Assembly: GCF_018332655.1 (NCBI RefSeq)
Contig: NZ_BOQL01000077.1
Location: forward strand, 38,675 to 102,674
Direction: 5' to 3'
Length of the DNA: 64,000 nucleotides
Source: Actinoplanes auranticolor
GTDB lineage: Bacteria > Actinomycetota > Actinomycetes > Mycobacteriales > Micromonosporaceae
The position numbers and the translations under genes were made by a program. This document shows, one piece after another, positions 44,939 through 52,708 of the stretch. How positions within the stretch are numbered: the first letter of the stretch is position 1; each line of letters opens with the position of its first letter. Below the pieces are notes generated by a model that saw only the letters and a list, made by a program, of their open reading frames with translations, made no database searches and had not been told where the DNA came from.

Positions 44939-46060
44939 TCAGTCGTCGCGGCGGATCGTGTCGAGCAGGGCCAGGACCTGCCGGAGGGCGGGGCGCAGCA
45001 CGCGCAGCCGGGACAGGCCCACCAGGCGGTCGACCAGCGGCACGACACCGTCGATGAGGCGCCGGGTGCGGCGCTGATCGGGGGAGCGGTCGTACACCCA
45101 GAAGAGCACCACGCCCATCCAGCCGAGCCACAGCAGCTCCGGCAGTTCCTTGCGCAGCTCGGGGTCGAGCTTCGCGGAGGAGCCGTCGACCACATCACGG
45201 AAGATCGCGATGGCGGCCTCCCGGGCGGGCGAGGACTCCCGGGAGAACGGGCTCAACGGCGACGACGGCTCGGCGGCGGTCTTGAAGAACGTGGCGGCGA
45301 ACGAGTGGTACGGCTGGTTGACGTCGATCCCGGCGTGCAGCGCACCGCGTAGCCGGGCGGCGAAGTCCTTCTCGTTCGCGAGGACGACCTCGGCCGCGGC
45401 CCGGTGCGCGGCCTGGTTCCGGTCGTAGAACCCCTGGATGAGGTGTTCCTTGGAGTCGAAGTAGTAGTACGCGTTCCCGACCGCGACCCCGGCCTCCTTG
45501 GCGACGGCCCGCATGGTGGTCTCGGTGTAACCGCGCTCCCGGAACAACCGCAGCGCGGTCTCGAGGATCAGCTGCCGGGTCTGCTCACCTCGCGGCCGTC
45601 GCGGCTTCTCCTCGGCTGCGTCGGCCTTCCCACCGGAGGCACTGTCGGCGTCGGTGCCGGGGGCCGCCTCGGCCGGGACTCCACTGGGTGCCGTCCCGGC
45701 CCCGGTCCGCCCCTTGGCCGCGGACCCGGTGTCGGCCCCGGAAACGGACGGGGGCTCGGCGTTGGCCCCGGAGGCGGACGGGGACTCGGTGTTGGCCTCG
45801 GAAACGGAGGGGGGCTCGGCGTTGGCCCCGGAAACGGACGGGGACTCGGTGTTGGCCTCGGAAACGGAGGGGGACTCGGTGCTGGCCCCGGAGAGGGACG
45901 GGGATTCGGCGTTGGCCCTGGAAGCGGAGGAGGACTCGGTGTTGGCCGCAGGGCCGGACGCGGTCACCGGCTCAGGCGACAAGTTGTCGGGAAGCGACGG
46001 AGAGCCGGCGCCGGGCTCATCGGCGGCGGAGTCAGCGGCACTGGTCGTCACACACGTCAC
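44939..46060 (-). CDS. TetR family regulator with long repetitive N-terminal extension
   Basis: The product is 373 aa, about 150 more than usual. Residues 1-155 are disordered Ser/Glu/Ala/Pro sequence, of which 41-110 is seven copies of a decapeptide like TESPSVSGAN. The HTH follows: 'RQLILETALRLFRERGYTETTMRAVAKEAGVAVGNAYYYFDSKEHLIQGFYDRN'. The ligand domain is 'FAARLRGALHAGIDVNQPYHSFAATFFKTAAEPSSPLSPFS' and onward. The GTG start overlaps the DCC gene by 29 bp; a GTG three codons later, or an internal start nearer the HTH, cannot be excluded. Third gene of the membrane protein-DCC-TetR operon; the two TTGAACGCGTTCAA palindromes ahead of the operon are its probable targets. Confidence 0.88.
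   Translation of the reverse strand: MTCVTTSAADSAADEPGAGSPSLPDNLSPEPVTASGPAANTESSSASRANAESPSLSGASTESPSVSEANTESPSVSGANAEPPSVSEANTESPSASGANAEPPSVSGADTGSAAKGRTGAGTAPSGVPAEAAPGTDADSASGGKADAAEEKPRRPRGEQTRQLILETALRLFRERGYTETTMRAVAKEAGVAVGNAYYYFDSKEHLIQGFYDRNQAAHRAAAEVVLANEKDFAARLRGALHAGIDVNQPYHSFAATFFKTAAEPSSPLSPFSRESSPAREAAIAIFRDVVDGSSAKLDPELRKELPELLWLGWMGVVLFWVYDRSPDQRRTRRLIDGVVPLVDRLVGLSRLRVLRPALRQVLALLDTIRRDD
45731..45940 (-). repeat. 30-bp tandem repeat in tetR 5' region
   Basis: Seven in-frame units encoding (T/A)E(S/P)PS(V/L/A)S(G/E)A(N/S/D)-type decapeptides. Confidence 0.85.
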
Positions 46061-46457
46061 CGTAGTCGTCCGTTCGCGTCGACTGGCGGACGGCGGCGGC
46101 CGCGGCGATGAAGCGCCGCGCCGTCGGCAGCAGCCGCGGCGAGCTCAGCCGCTCGGCCATCCCGCGGTAGTCCGCCAGCGCCCACAGGCAGGCCAGCCAG
46201 GCCCCGTCCGAGACGTAGACCAGACCACCATCGGTGATCACGGTCAGATCCCGCAGCGTCGCGGCGTGGTCCAGCCCGGGGAAGCGCTGCCGGGCCTCCG
46301 CCGATCCGGCCGGCACGAAGAGCAACGGTACGAGCTGAGCCCGCCCCGCCAGCCACCGGTGCGCGGCGCGACAGATGGGGCAGCCCTCGTCGTAGAGAAC
46401 GGTGAAGTACCCGACCCGGCCGGCCCCCTGACCGGCCGGATCGGTGGTCCCCGTCAT
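46032..46457 (-). CDS. DCC (DUF393) thiol-disulfide oxidoreductase-like protein
   Basis: A small protein of 141 aa. The DCC signature is near the start: 'FTVLYDEGCPICRAAHRWLAGRAQ' (Asp, then Cys-Pro-Ile-Cys). The family continues with 'VPLLFVPAGSAEARQRFPGL', 'DLTVITDGGLVYVSDGAWLACLWALADYRGMAERLSSP' and a hydrophobic/basic tail. The CxxC suggests thiol redox chemistry, though substrates of the family are not known to me. ATG at 46457 overlaps the stop of the upstream membrane protein gene (ATGA), and its own end overlaps tetR, so all three are translationally linked. Confidence 0.88.
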   Translation of the reverse strand: MTGTTDPAGQGAGRVGYFTVLYDEGCPICRAAHRWLAGRAQLVPLLFVPAGSAEARQRFPGLDHAATLRDLTVITDGGLVYVSDGAWLACLWALADYRGMAERLSSPRLLPTARRFIAAAAAVRQSTRTDDYGDVCDDQCR

Positions 46458-47092
46458 GCCGGCGCGGGCGGCGGAACAGGCCCCGCCATCCCCTGCCCAG
46501 GCCAATCCCCCGAACCGGCACCAACAGATCCCAGCCGGCCGGGACCGGCAGCACCGGGCCCAGCAGCACCGGGTCCAGCAGCACCGGGCCCAGCAGCACC
46601 AGGACCGCCGGCCCCGGCGGGACCCCCAGGTCCGCCCATCCCACGCGCCCCGCCGGGGTGGCCACCCGCCCCCGGCCCCTGCGGTCCTCCAGGCGGCGGA
46701 TACATCGGCAACCGCCCAGCAGGCGGCAGAGGCGGCATCCCCTGCTGCTGCCGCAACCGCCCCCGCCGATACCGCCCGAGGAAGAACACGTTGCACACAT
46801 GCAGCACCCCGAGCACCAGCAGCACAAACCCGATCTTGTACGACAGCGTCTCCAGTGCCCGGGCTGCGTCCGGCACCCGGGCGTCCGAGCGCATCGCCAC
46901 CGCCACGAAGCCGAGATTCAGCAGGTAGAAGCCCATCACCAGGAGCTGGTTCACCGCCCGGGCCAGGCGGCTGTCGGCGAAGACGTCCTCCAGGAAGACC
47001 AATCCGTTGCGGGACAGCGTGGTCGCCACCCAGACCGTCAGCGCGATGCTGACGATCAGGTAGGCGAGGTACATCCAGACCTTGTGGTCCAC
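46454..47092 (-). CDS. Small membrane protein with Gly/Pro/Ala-rich tail
   Basis: The product is 212 aa. Three hydrophobic segments lie at about 7-25, 48-67 and 86-108 ('MYLAYLIVSIALTVWVATTL', 'LLVMGFYLLNLGFVAVAMRS', 'KIGFVLLVLGVLHVCNVFFLG'). A basic loop 'RYRRGRLRQQQ' and a 90-residue Gly/Pro/Ala tail follow, including GPGAA repeats. The membrane part looks conserved; I do not know a functional name. GTG is preceded by GGAGGG. As first gene of the operon it sits just downstream of the TTGAACGCGTTCAA palindromes. A membrane partner for the DCC protein is a reasonable inference. Confidence 0.82.
   Translation of the reverse strand: MDHKVWMYLAYLIVSIALTVWVATTLSRNGLVFLEDVFADSRLARAVNQLLVMGFYLLNLGFVAVAMRSDARVPDAARALETLSYKIGFVLLVLGVLHVCNVFFLGRYRRGRLRQQQGMPPLPPAGRLPMYPPPGGPQGPGAGGHPGGARGMGGPGGPAGAGGPGAAGPGAAGPGAAGPGAAGPGRLGSVGAGSGDWPGQGMAGPVPPPAPA
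46546..46605 (-). repeat. 15-bp tandem repeat encoding GPGAA
   Basis: Four near-identical in-frame units in the tail of the small membrane protein. Confidence 0.8.
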
Positions 47093-47107
47093 GGCCCTCC
47101 GCCTTTC

Positions 47108-47164
47108 TTGAACGCGTTCAACTGGTGTCGTGATCAGCGTAAGGCCTTAGTTGAACGCGTTCAA
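47108..47164. promoter_or_regulatory. Two identical TTGAACGCGTTCAA palindromes
   Basis: Perfect 14-bp palindromes at 47108-47121 and 47151-47164, centres 43 bp apart. They lie 15-72 bp upstream of the membrane protein-DCC-TetR operon. This is a strong candidate for TetR autoregulation. Confidence 0.85.
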
Positions 47165-47231
47165 GGAGATGTGGGGCACAAAGAGAGGCAGCGGCGGGTG
47201 GCGGCCCGCCGCTGCCCCGGTCCTGGGTGCC

Positions 47232-48689
47232 TCAGCTCGTCGCGGTCAGCCCGAGGGCTTCCGCTGCGGCGCGGCCGTTGGCGTGGCTGGCGCCGTACGT
47301 GGTGACGAAGGCTCGCGCCCCGATCGGCCGCCAGCTCGCCGGCCAGCCCATCTCCACCACCGCCACAGTATGACGGGCGGCGAGAGTCTCGATGAGCGCT
47401 CGCGCCGCCTGCGCTCGATGGGTGTGTCGCCCGACGACCACGATCGGCCGGGAGCCCGCCCGCTCGGCCAGCGCCTCCGCCGACGTGTCCGCGGCCACCA
47501 CCGACACCTGCTCGGTGCCGTCCAGGTGCGGCTTCAGGCCCCACGGGACGCGGCCCTCCGCCATCGAGTGGCCCGACTCGAGCTGCACCACCAGTGGTGC
47601 GCCGAGCTCCACGAGGGAGCCTTCGACCCGTACCGCCCGGCGGGCCGCCGCATAGCCCAGGCCGGCGTCGTGCCGCGGTGGTGTCGCCGGACGCTGCGTC
47701 CATCCGGCCAGCGCCGCTGTGCGTTCGGCGGCGTCTTCCAGCCGGCTCAGGGTGAGCCTGCCGTCGCCGACGCCGGCCACGATCTCCGCCGCTACCAGGT
47801 CGACCAGCTCCAGGTTCACCCGCGCGCCGATACAGAGCAGGTCGGCGCCCGCCGCGAGGGCCAGCACCGCTGCCTCGCCGGTGCCGCCCGCTGCCAGGGC
47901 GGCCCCCTTCATCTCCAGCGCGTCCGTGACGACGGCGCCGCGGAAGCCGTACTCGCCGCGGAGCAGGCCGGTCAGGGTGGCATGGCTGAAGGTCGCCGGG
48001 CCGGTGCCGGTCAGCGCGGGCACCCGGATGTGCGCCGTCATGATCGCCTGCGTGCCCGCCGCCACCGCCGCCGCGAACGGGGGCAGGTCGCGGTGGCGCA
48101 GCAGGGTCAGCCCGGCGTCCACCGTGGGCAGTTCCAGGTGCGAGTCGGCCGTGGTCGCGCCGTGGCCCGGGAAGTGTTTCGCGCAGGCGGCGACGCCGGC
48201 CGCCTGCAGCCCCTCGATCGCGGCGGTCGCGTGCCGGACCACCAGCAGCGGATCCGCGCCGAACGAGCGGGTGCCGATGACCGGGTTGTCGTCGGCCGTG
48301 TTGACGTCGACCGTCGGGGCCAGGTCGAAGGTGATCCCGGCGGCGGCCAGGTCGGTGCCGATGGCCGCATAGACCGAGCGGGTGAGGTCCGGGTCGTCGA
48401 CCGTGCCGAGGGCCGCGTTGCCCGGGTACGGGCTCCCGGTCCGGTGCGCCATCCGGGTGACGTCACCGCCCTCCTCGTCGATCGCGATCAGGGCGTCCCG
48501 CCGTACCGTGCGCAGCTCCGCCGTCAGCAGGCCCACCTGGGCCGGGTCGGCGACGTTGGTCCCGAACAGGGTGTGCCCGGCCAGGCCCTCGGTCAGCAGC
48601 CGGGCCGCCCACTCCGGGGCCTTGGTCCCCGGGAAGGCGGCGAGCAACGTACGCAGGGCCAGGCGGCGGAGTCCCGGATCGATCGCCAT
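47232..48689 (-). CDS. Glycoside hydrolase family 3, NagZ-like beta-N-acetylglucosaminidase
   Basis: Cytoplasmic (no signal peptide) GH3 enzyme of 485 aa. The NagZ-type acid/base loop is 'KHFPGHGATTADSHLELP' (171-188, with the Asp-Ser-His dyad at 182-184) and the nucleophile is Asp256 in 'GAVVTDALEMKG'. Substrate region blocks 'AIDEEGGDVTRM' and 'FDLAPTVDVNT' are present. After residue 340 there is an extra C-terminal domain of about 140 aa, as in many actinobacterial homologues. Role: removal of GlcNAc from muropeptides or chitooligomers. GAGGAAGGAC precedes ATG. It is divergent from a ROK regulator, a common sugar-responsive pairing. Confidence 0.92.
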   Translation of the reverse strand: MAIDPGLRRLALRTLLAAFPGTKAPEWAARLLTEGLAGHTLFGTNVADPAQVGLLTAELRTVRRDALIAIDEEGGDVTRMAHRTGSPYPGNAALGTVDDPDLTRSVYAAIGTDLAAAGITFDLAPTVDVNTADDNPVIGTRSFGADPLLVVRHATAAIEGLQAAGVAACAKHFPGHGATTADSHLELPTVDAGLTLLRHRDLPPFAAAVAAGTQAIMTAHIRVPALTGTGPATFSHATLTGLLRGEYGFRGAVVTDALEMKGAALAAGGTGEAAVLALAAGADLLCIGARVNLELVDLVAAEIVAGVGDGRLTLSRLEDAAERTAALAGWTQRPATPPRHDAGLGYAAARRAVRVEGSLVELGAPLVVQLESGHSMAEGRVPWGLKPHLDGTEQVSVVAADTSAEALAERAGSRPIVVVGRHTHRAQAARALIETLAARHTVAVVEMGWPASWRPIGARAFVTTYGASHANGRAAAEALGLTATS

Positions 48690-48828
48690 GGTGTCCTTCC
48701 TCGGCCCGGCTCTGGTTTTCCGGCCGGGTGGCCTGCATGATCGTCAGATGTCTATCGGGTACGCGGCGCAACCAGTGTGCACGCTGACCGTTACGCTGCG
48801 GCTACATGATCTGCTCCTCTCGCCGCAA

Positions 48829-48843
48829 TAGGAAACAATCCTA
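48829..48843. promoter_or_regulatory. Inverted repeat before the ROK regulator
   Basis: TAGGA, AACAA, TCCTA: 5-bp arms, 18 bp upstream of ATG at 48862. Candidate site for the ROK protein between it and the family 3 glycosidase gene. Confidence 0.45.
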
Positions 48844-48861
48844 AATACCAAGGGACGAGTT

Positions 48862-50040
48862 ATGGCCGCCACCCGCCTACCGGGTACCCCGCGACTGCTG
48901 CGGGCGCTCAACGACCGTGCCGCGCTCGAGTTGCTGCTCGCGAAGGGTCCGCTGACCCGCGCCCAGCTCGGCGAGATGACCGGGTTGAGCAAGGTGACCG
49001 CCTCCCAGCTGGTCGAGCGGCTCGAGGAGCGGGGCCTGGTGCGCCGGGTGGGTGAGCAGGCCGGCGGCCGCGGCCCCAATGCGCAGCTGTACGCCGTCAC
49101 ACCCGGTAGCGCCCACGTCATCGGCGTCGAGGTGCTGCCGGACCGGGTCATCGCCGCGTGCGCGGACATCACCGGCGAGGTGGTGGGCCGCAGCGAGCAG
49201 TCGACCCAGGACAGCGACGATCCCGTACGGGCCGTGCACAGCGCTGTGGTCCAGGCGGCCGGCCGCGGCGGCACCGACATGGCGTCCGTGCGCCGGGTGG
49301 TGCTGGGCACCCCCGGTCTGGTCGACCCGAAGACCAGCGAGGTCTCGTTCGCCTTCGACCTGCCCCGCTGGCACCGCGGCCTGCTCGCCGAGCTGCGCAA
49401 GGATCTGAGCACCCCGGTCGTGTTCGGCAACGACGTCAACCTGGTGGCCATCGCCGAGCAGCACGTCGGTGCGGCCCGGGGCGTCGACGACTTCGTGCTG
49501 ATCTGGGTCGGCCGGGGCGTCGGTCTGGCCACCGTGATCGGTGGCCGCCTGCACCACGGCAGCACCGGTGCCGCCGGCGAGATCGGTTACCTGCCGGTGG
49601 CCGGCGCCGAGATTCCCCGCGACGTGACCAAGCGCGGCGCCAAGGGCGCCTTCCAGACCCTGGTCGCCTCCGACGCAGCCAAGGCGATCGGCAAGAAGTA
49701 CGGCTTCCGCGGCAACGAGTCCGCCGACGTTGTCCGCGCCGCCGTCGCGGCCGGCGCCGCAGGCGAGGCCCTGCTCGACGAGCTGGCCGCCCGGCTGGCC
49801 CTCGGCGTGGCGGCCACCTGCGTGGTGCTGGACCCGCCGCTCGTGGTGCTGGCCGGCGAGGTCAGCCAGGCCGGCGGCCCGGCGCTGGCCGAGCGGGTCG
49901 AGAAGGAGGTCGCCGCGATCACCCTGGTCGCGCCGAAGGTCGTGGTCAGCGAGGTGGCCGTCGAGCCGATCCTCAACGGCGCGCTGCTGACGGCGCTGGA
50001 GTCCGTCCGCGACGAGGTCTTCGGATCCACCACCGGTTGA
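48862..50040 (+). CDS. ROK family transcriptional regulator
   Basis: Sugar-responsive repressor/activator of 392 aa. Residues 15-75 form a MarR-like winged helix ('AALELLLAKGPLTRAQLGEMTGLSKVTASQLVERLEERGLVRR'). The ROK kinase-like fold follows: 'RVVLGTPGLVDPKTSEVSF', 'VVFGNDVNLVAIAEQHVGAARGVDDFVLIWVGRGVGLATVIGGRLHHGSTGAAGEIGYLPV'. The ROK zinc-site cysteines (CxCGxxGC) are absent, so the metal site may be lost. AGGGACG precedes ATG. Given the divergent GH3 gene, GlcNAc- or muropeptide-type effectors are plausible. Confidence 0.9.
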   Translation: MAATRLPGTPRLLRALNDRAALELLLAKGPLTRAQLGEMTGLSKVTASQLVERLEERGLVRRVGEQAGGRGPNAQLYAVTPGSAHVIGVEVLPDRVIAACADITGEVVGRSEQSTQDSDDPVRAVHSAVVQAAGRGGTDMASVRRVVLGTPGLVDPKTSEVSFAFDLPRWHRGLLAELRKDLSTPVVFGNDVNLVAIAEQHVGAARGVDDFVLIWVGRGVGLATVIGGRLHHGSTGAAGEIGYLPVAGAEIPRDVTKRGAKGAFQTLVASDAAKAIGKKYGFRGNESADVVRAAVAAGAAGEALLDELAARLALGVAATCVVLDPPLVVLAGEVSQAGGPALAERVEKEVAAITLVAPKVVVSEVAVEPILNGALLTALESVRDEVFGSTTG

Positions 50041-50088
50041 CCGGGCACGGCGTCCGGGGCCCCGGCGCCTGCATGGTTGGATGGATGC

Positions 50089-50910
50089 GTGCTCGAGGCA
50101 GCGACTGCGACCCCCACCCCACCTGACGAAGACACCGTCATCTCCTTCGACCGGGTGAGCGTCATCCGCGGCGGCAGCTACCTGCTGCGCGGGCTCTCCT
50201 GGCAGGTCGAGCTGGACGAGAGATGGGTCGTGCTGGGCCCCAACGGCGCCGGGAAGACGACACTGCTCAATCTCGCGTCCGGACGCCTGCACCCGTCCCG
50301 GGGCACCGCCTGGATCCTCGGCGAGCGGCTGGGGCGTACGGACGTCACCGAGCTGCGTACCCGGATCGGCCTGACCACCGGCCAGTTCGCCGACCAGATC
50401 CCGCCGTCCGAACGCGTGCTCGACGTCGTGGTCACCGCGGCCTGGTCGGTCGTCGGCCGCTGGCGGGAGAGCTACGACCCGCAGGACGAGGCGCGGGCCC
50501 GGGCGCTGCTGGAGCAGCTGGGCATGGGGGCTCTGATCGAGCGCGAGTTCGGCACCCTGTCCGAGGGCGAGCGCAAGCGCACCCAGATCGCCCGCGCGCT
50601 GATGACCGATCCCGAGCTCATGCTGCTCGACGAGCCCACCGCGGGGCTGGACCTGGGCGGCCGGGAGGAACTGATCGGCCGGCTGACCGAGCTGGCCGAG
50701 GACCCGGACGCCCCGGCGATGGTGCTGGTCACCCATCACGTCGAGGAGATCCCGCCCGGTTTCACCCACGCGATGCTGCTGCGCGAGGGCACGGTCGTGG
50801 CCGCGGGCCTGCTCGGCGAGACGCTGACGGCCGCCAACCTGTCCAAGACGTTCGGCCTGCCGCTGCAGGTCCAGCGCTCCGGCGACCGGTACATGGCCCG
50901 GGCGGCCTGA
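50089..50910 (+). CDS. ABC transporter ATP-binding protein without adjacent permease
   Basis: A 273-aa ATPase: Walker A 'VLGPNGAGKTTLLNLASGRL', signature 'LSEGERKRTQIARALM', Walker B 'LMLLDEPTAGLDLGGREEL' and H-loop 'LVTHHVEEIPPGFTHAMLL'. The short C-terminus 'LTAANLSKTFGLPLQVQRSGDRYMARA' is like molybdate/iron-type single-domain ATPases (ModF/YusV relatives). No membrane subunit is nearby; it may serve a distant permease or a non-transport role. GTG at 50089 fits better than an upstream TTG. Ribokinase follows by 8 bp, so the two are likely co-transcribed. Confidence 0.88.
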   Translation: MLEAATATPTPPDEDTVISFDRVSVIRGGSYLLRGLSWQVELDERWVVLGPNGAGKTTLLNLASGRLHPSRGTAWILGERLGRTDVTELRTRIGLTTGQFADQIPPSERVLDVVVTAAWSVVGRWRESYDPQDEARARALLEQLGMGALIEREFGTLSEGERKRTQIARALMTDPELMLLDEPTAGLDLGGREELIGRLTELAEDPDAPAMVLVTHHVEEIPPGFTHAMLLREGTVVAAGLLGETLTAANLSKTFGLPLQVQRSGDRYMARAA

Positions 50911-50918
50911 GGCAGACG

Positions 50919-51824
50919 ATGACCGACTCCGCCCCGCGCATCGTCGTCGCCGGCAGCGCCAACATGGACCTCGTCGGCCTGGCCCCGCGGCTGCCGTCGC
51001 CGGGCGAGACCGTGCTCGGCGACGACTTCGTCATGACACCGGGCGGCAAGGGGGCCAATCAGGCCATCGCCGCCGCCCGCGCGGGTGGCACGTGCACGCT
51101 GCTCGGGGCGATCGGCTCGGACGCGTTCGGCGTGACCATCAAGGCCCGGCTGAACGCGTCCGGGGTGGACACCACGCACGTGCGGACCAGCTACGGCGTG
51201 TCCGGCGTCGCGGTCATCATGGTCGACCACGCGGGGGAGAACTCGATCATCGTGAGCCCCGGCGCGAACAGCTCCTTCGCGGGGCTCAGTGCCGCCGAGA
51301 CCGCGGTGATCGCGGACAGCGACGTGCTGCTGTGCCAGCAGGAGATCCCGCTGGACACGGTGGTCGCGGCGGCGCAGGCGGCCCGGGCCGGCGACACCCG
51401 GGTGATCCTGAACGCGGCCCCGGCACGCGAGCTGCCGCCGGAGCTGCTGGACTCGGTGGACCTGCTGGTGGTCAACGAGGGCGAGGCGATCGCGATCACC
51501 GGGTCGGCTGGGCCGGACATGCCGGCGCTGCTGGCGCTGGTGCCGCGGGTCGTGCTGACCCTGGGCGGCGCCGGTTCCTGGTACGCCGACCGCGACGGCC
51601 ACGACGAGCGCATCCCGGCCTGCCGGGTCGACGTGGCGGACACCACCGCGGCCGGTGACGCCTTCACCGGGGCGCTGGCGGTCGCCTGGGGCGAAGGCCG
51701 GGACCTGGTGCAGGCGGTGCGCTGGGCGAACGCGGCCGGCGCGGCGTGCGTGCGCAAGGTGGGCGCCAGCAACGCCCTGCCCGGCCGCGCGGAGATCGAC
51801 GCCCTCTACGCCCTGAACTATTAG
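50919..51824 (+). CDS. rbsK: Ribokinase (PfkB family)
   Basis: Phosphorylates ribose (or a related sugar or nucleoside) with ATP. The 301 aa match ribokinase length. The N-terminal PfkB motif reads 'VVAGSANMDLVGLAPRLPSPGETVLGDDFVMTPGGKGANQAIAAARAGG', and the C-terminal motif 'VADTTAAGDAFTGALAVAWGEG' holds the catalytic base Asp247. 'NEGEAIAITG' is typical of ribokinases. It follows the ABC ATPase gene directly and overlaps the convergent MCP-like gene by 4 bp. No rbs transport genes are nearby. Confidence 0.92.
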   Translation: MTDSAPRIVVAGSANMDLVGLAPRLPSPGETVLGDDFVMTPGGKGANQAIAAARAGGTCTLLGAIGSDAFGVTIKARLNASGVDTTHVRTSYGVSGVAVIMVDHAGENSIIVSPGANSSFAGLSAAETAVIADSDVLLCQQEIPLDTVVAAAQAARAGDTRVILNAAPARELPPELLDSVDLLVVNEGEAIAITGSAGPDMPALLALVPRVVLTLGGAGSWYADRDGHDERIPACRVDVADTTAAGDAFTGALAVAWGEGRDLVQAVRWANAAGAACVRKVGASNALPGRAEIDALYALNY

Positions 51825-52708
51825 GACTGGCGGGCCATCGTCACGAAGCGGTGCACCTCGCTGCGCAGCACCTCGGCCAGCTGGCTCAGTCCCGCCGTAC
51901 CGGAGTCCTGACCGCCGTCGACGGCGGCCGCGATGCCGTTCACCAGGCCGCTCATCTCCCGGATGCTGCCGGTGATGACCTCCAGCACGCTGACCGCGTC
52001 CGCCGCCGCCTGCTGCACCGTGTTGACCTGGCCCAGGATCGCCGAGCTGGACTCGCTGGTCTCGTTGGCCAGGTTCTTGACCTCGCCGGCCACGACGGCG
52101 AAGCCGCGGCCGGCGTCGCCGGCCCGGGCCGCCTCGATGGTGGCGTTGAGGGCCAGCAGGCGGGTCTGCGAGGCCACCGAGTTGATCAGATCGACCGCGT
52201 TGCGGATCTGCTCGGACGCCGTCCGCAGAGAACCGACCGTCTCGACCCCGCGCTCGGCCCCGGTGACCGCCTCGCGCGCGAAGTCCGCGAGCCCGTTGGC
52301 CGACGCGCCCATCTCGGTCGCCGCCGTCGCCACCTGCTCGGAGACCGTGAGGACGGCGTTCTCGAGCTCGTCGGCCAGGGCGGACCGCGACCGGGCGGCC
52401 TCGGCGAGCTGGGACGTGGACCGGCTCATCTCATCGGTGGACTGGGCGATCCGGGCGGCCGCGTCGCGGAACGCCCCCTGCATGCCGCGCGGCAGGAAAC
52501 GCCGGTGATAGCGCCCCTCGGCGGCCGCGCCGAGCGCCGCGCCGGCTTCCCGGACGAAGGAGTCGGTCTTGTCGAGCAGCCTGTTGAACGCGTGGCGGGC
52601 AGCCTGCTCCTCCGCTGACTCGCCGATGGACGGCAGCCGGGCCTCGAAGTCGCCGGCGGCGGCACGGGCGCAGACATCGGTGATGAGGCGGAGCGTATCG
52701 GTCTGCAC
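51821..52708 (-). CDS. Soluble methyl-accepting chemotaxis-type signalling protein
   Basis: The product is 295 aa and has no membrane segment. The first 80 residues are helical and HAMP-like ('TDVCARAAAGDFEARLPSIGES', 'ALGAAAEGRYHRRFLPRGMQGAFRDAA'). The rest is a shortened MCP hairpin with the conserved tip 'SVASQTRLLALNATIEAARAGDAGRGFAVVAGEVKNLANETSESS', the CheA/CheW contact region. It should cluster with CheA/CheW if those exist elsewhere in the genome. GTG at 52708 overlaps the last base of the PAS gene stop (TAGTG), so the two are translated together. PAS protein plus MCP protein equals a split Aer. Confidence 0.88.
   Translation of the reverse strand: MQTDTLRLITDVCARAAAGDFEARLPSIGESAEEQAARHAFNRLLDKTDSFVREAGAALGAAAEGRYHRRFLPRGMQGAFRDAAARIAQSTDEMSRSTSQLAEAARSRSALADELENAVLTVSEQVATAATEMGASANGLADFAREAVTGAERGVETVGSLRTASEQIRNAVDLINSVASQTRLLALNATIEAARAGDAGRGFAVVAGEVKNLANETSESSSAILGQVNTVQQAAADAVSVLEVITGSIREMSGLVNGIAAAVDGGQDSGTAGLSQLAEVLRSEVHRFVTMARQS

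Noticed and set aside
45731..45940. Tandem repeat considered as a CRISPR array
   Set aside because: Units are contiguous 30-bp codon repeats without spacers, in frame with tetR.
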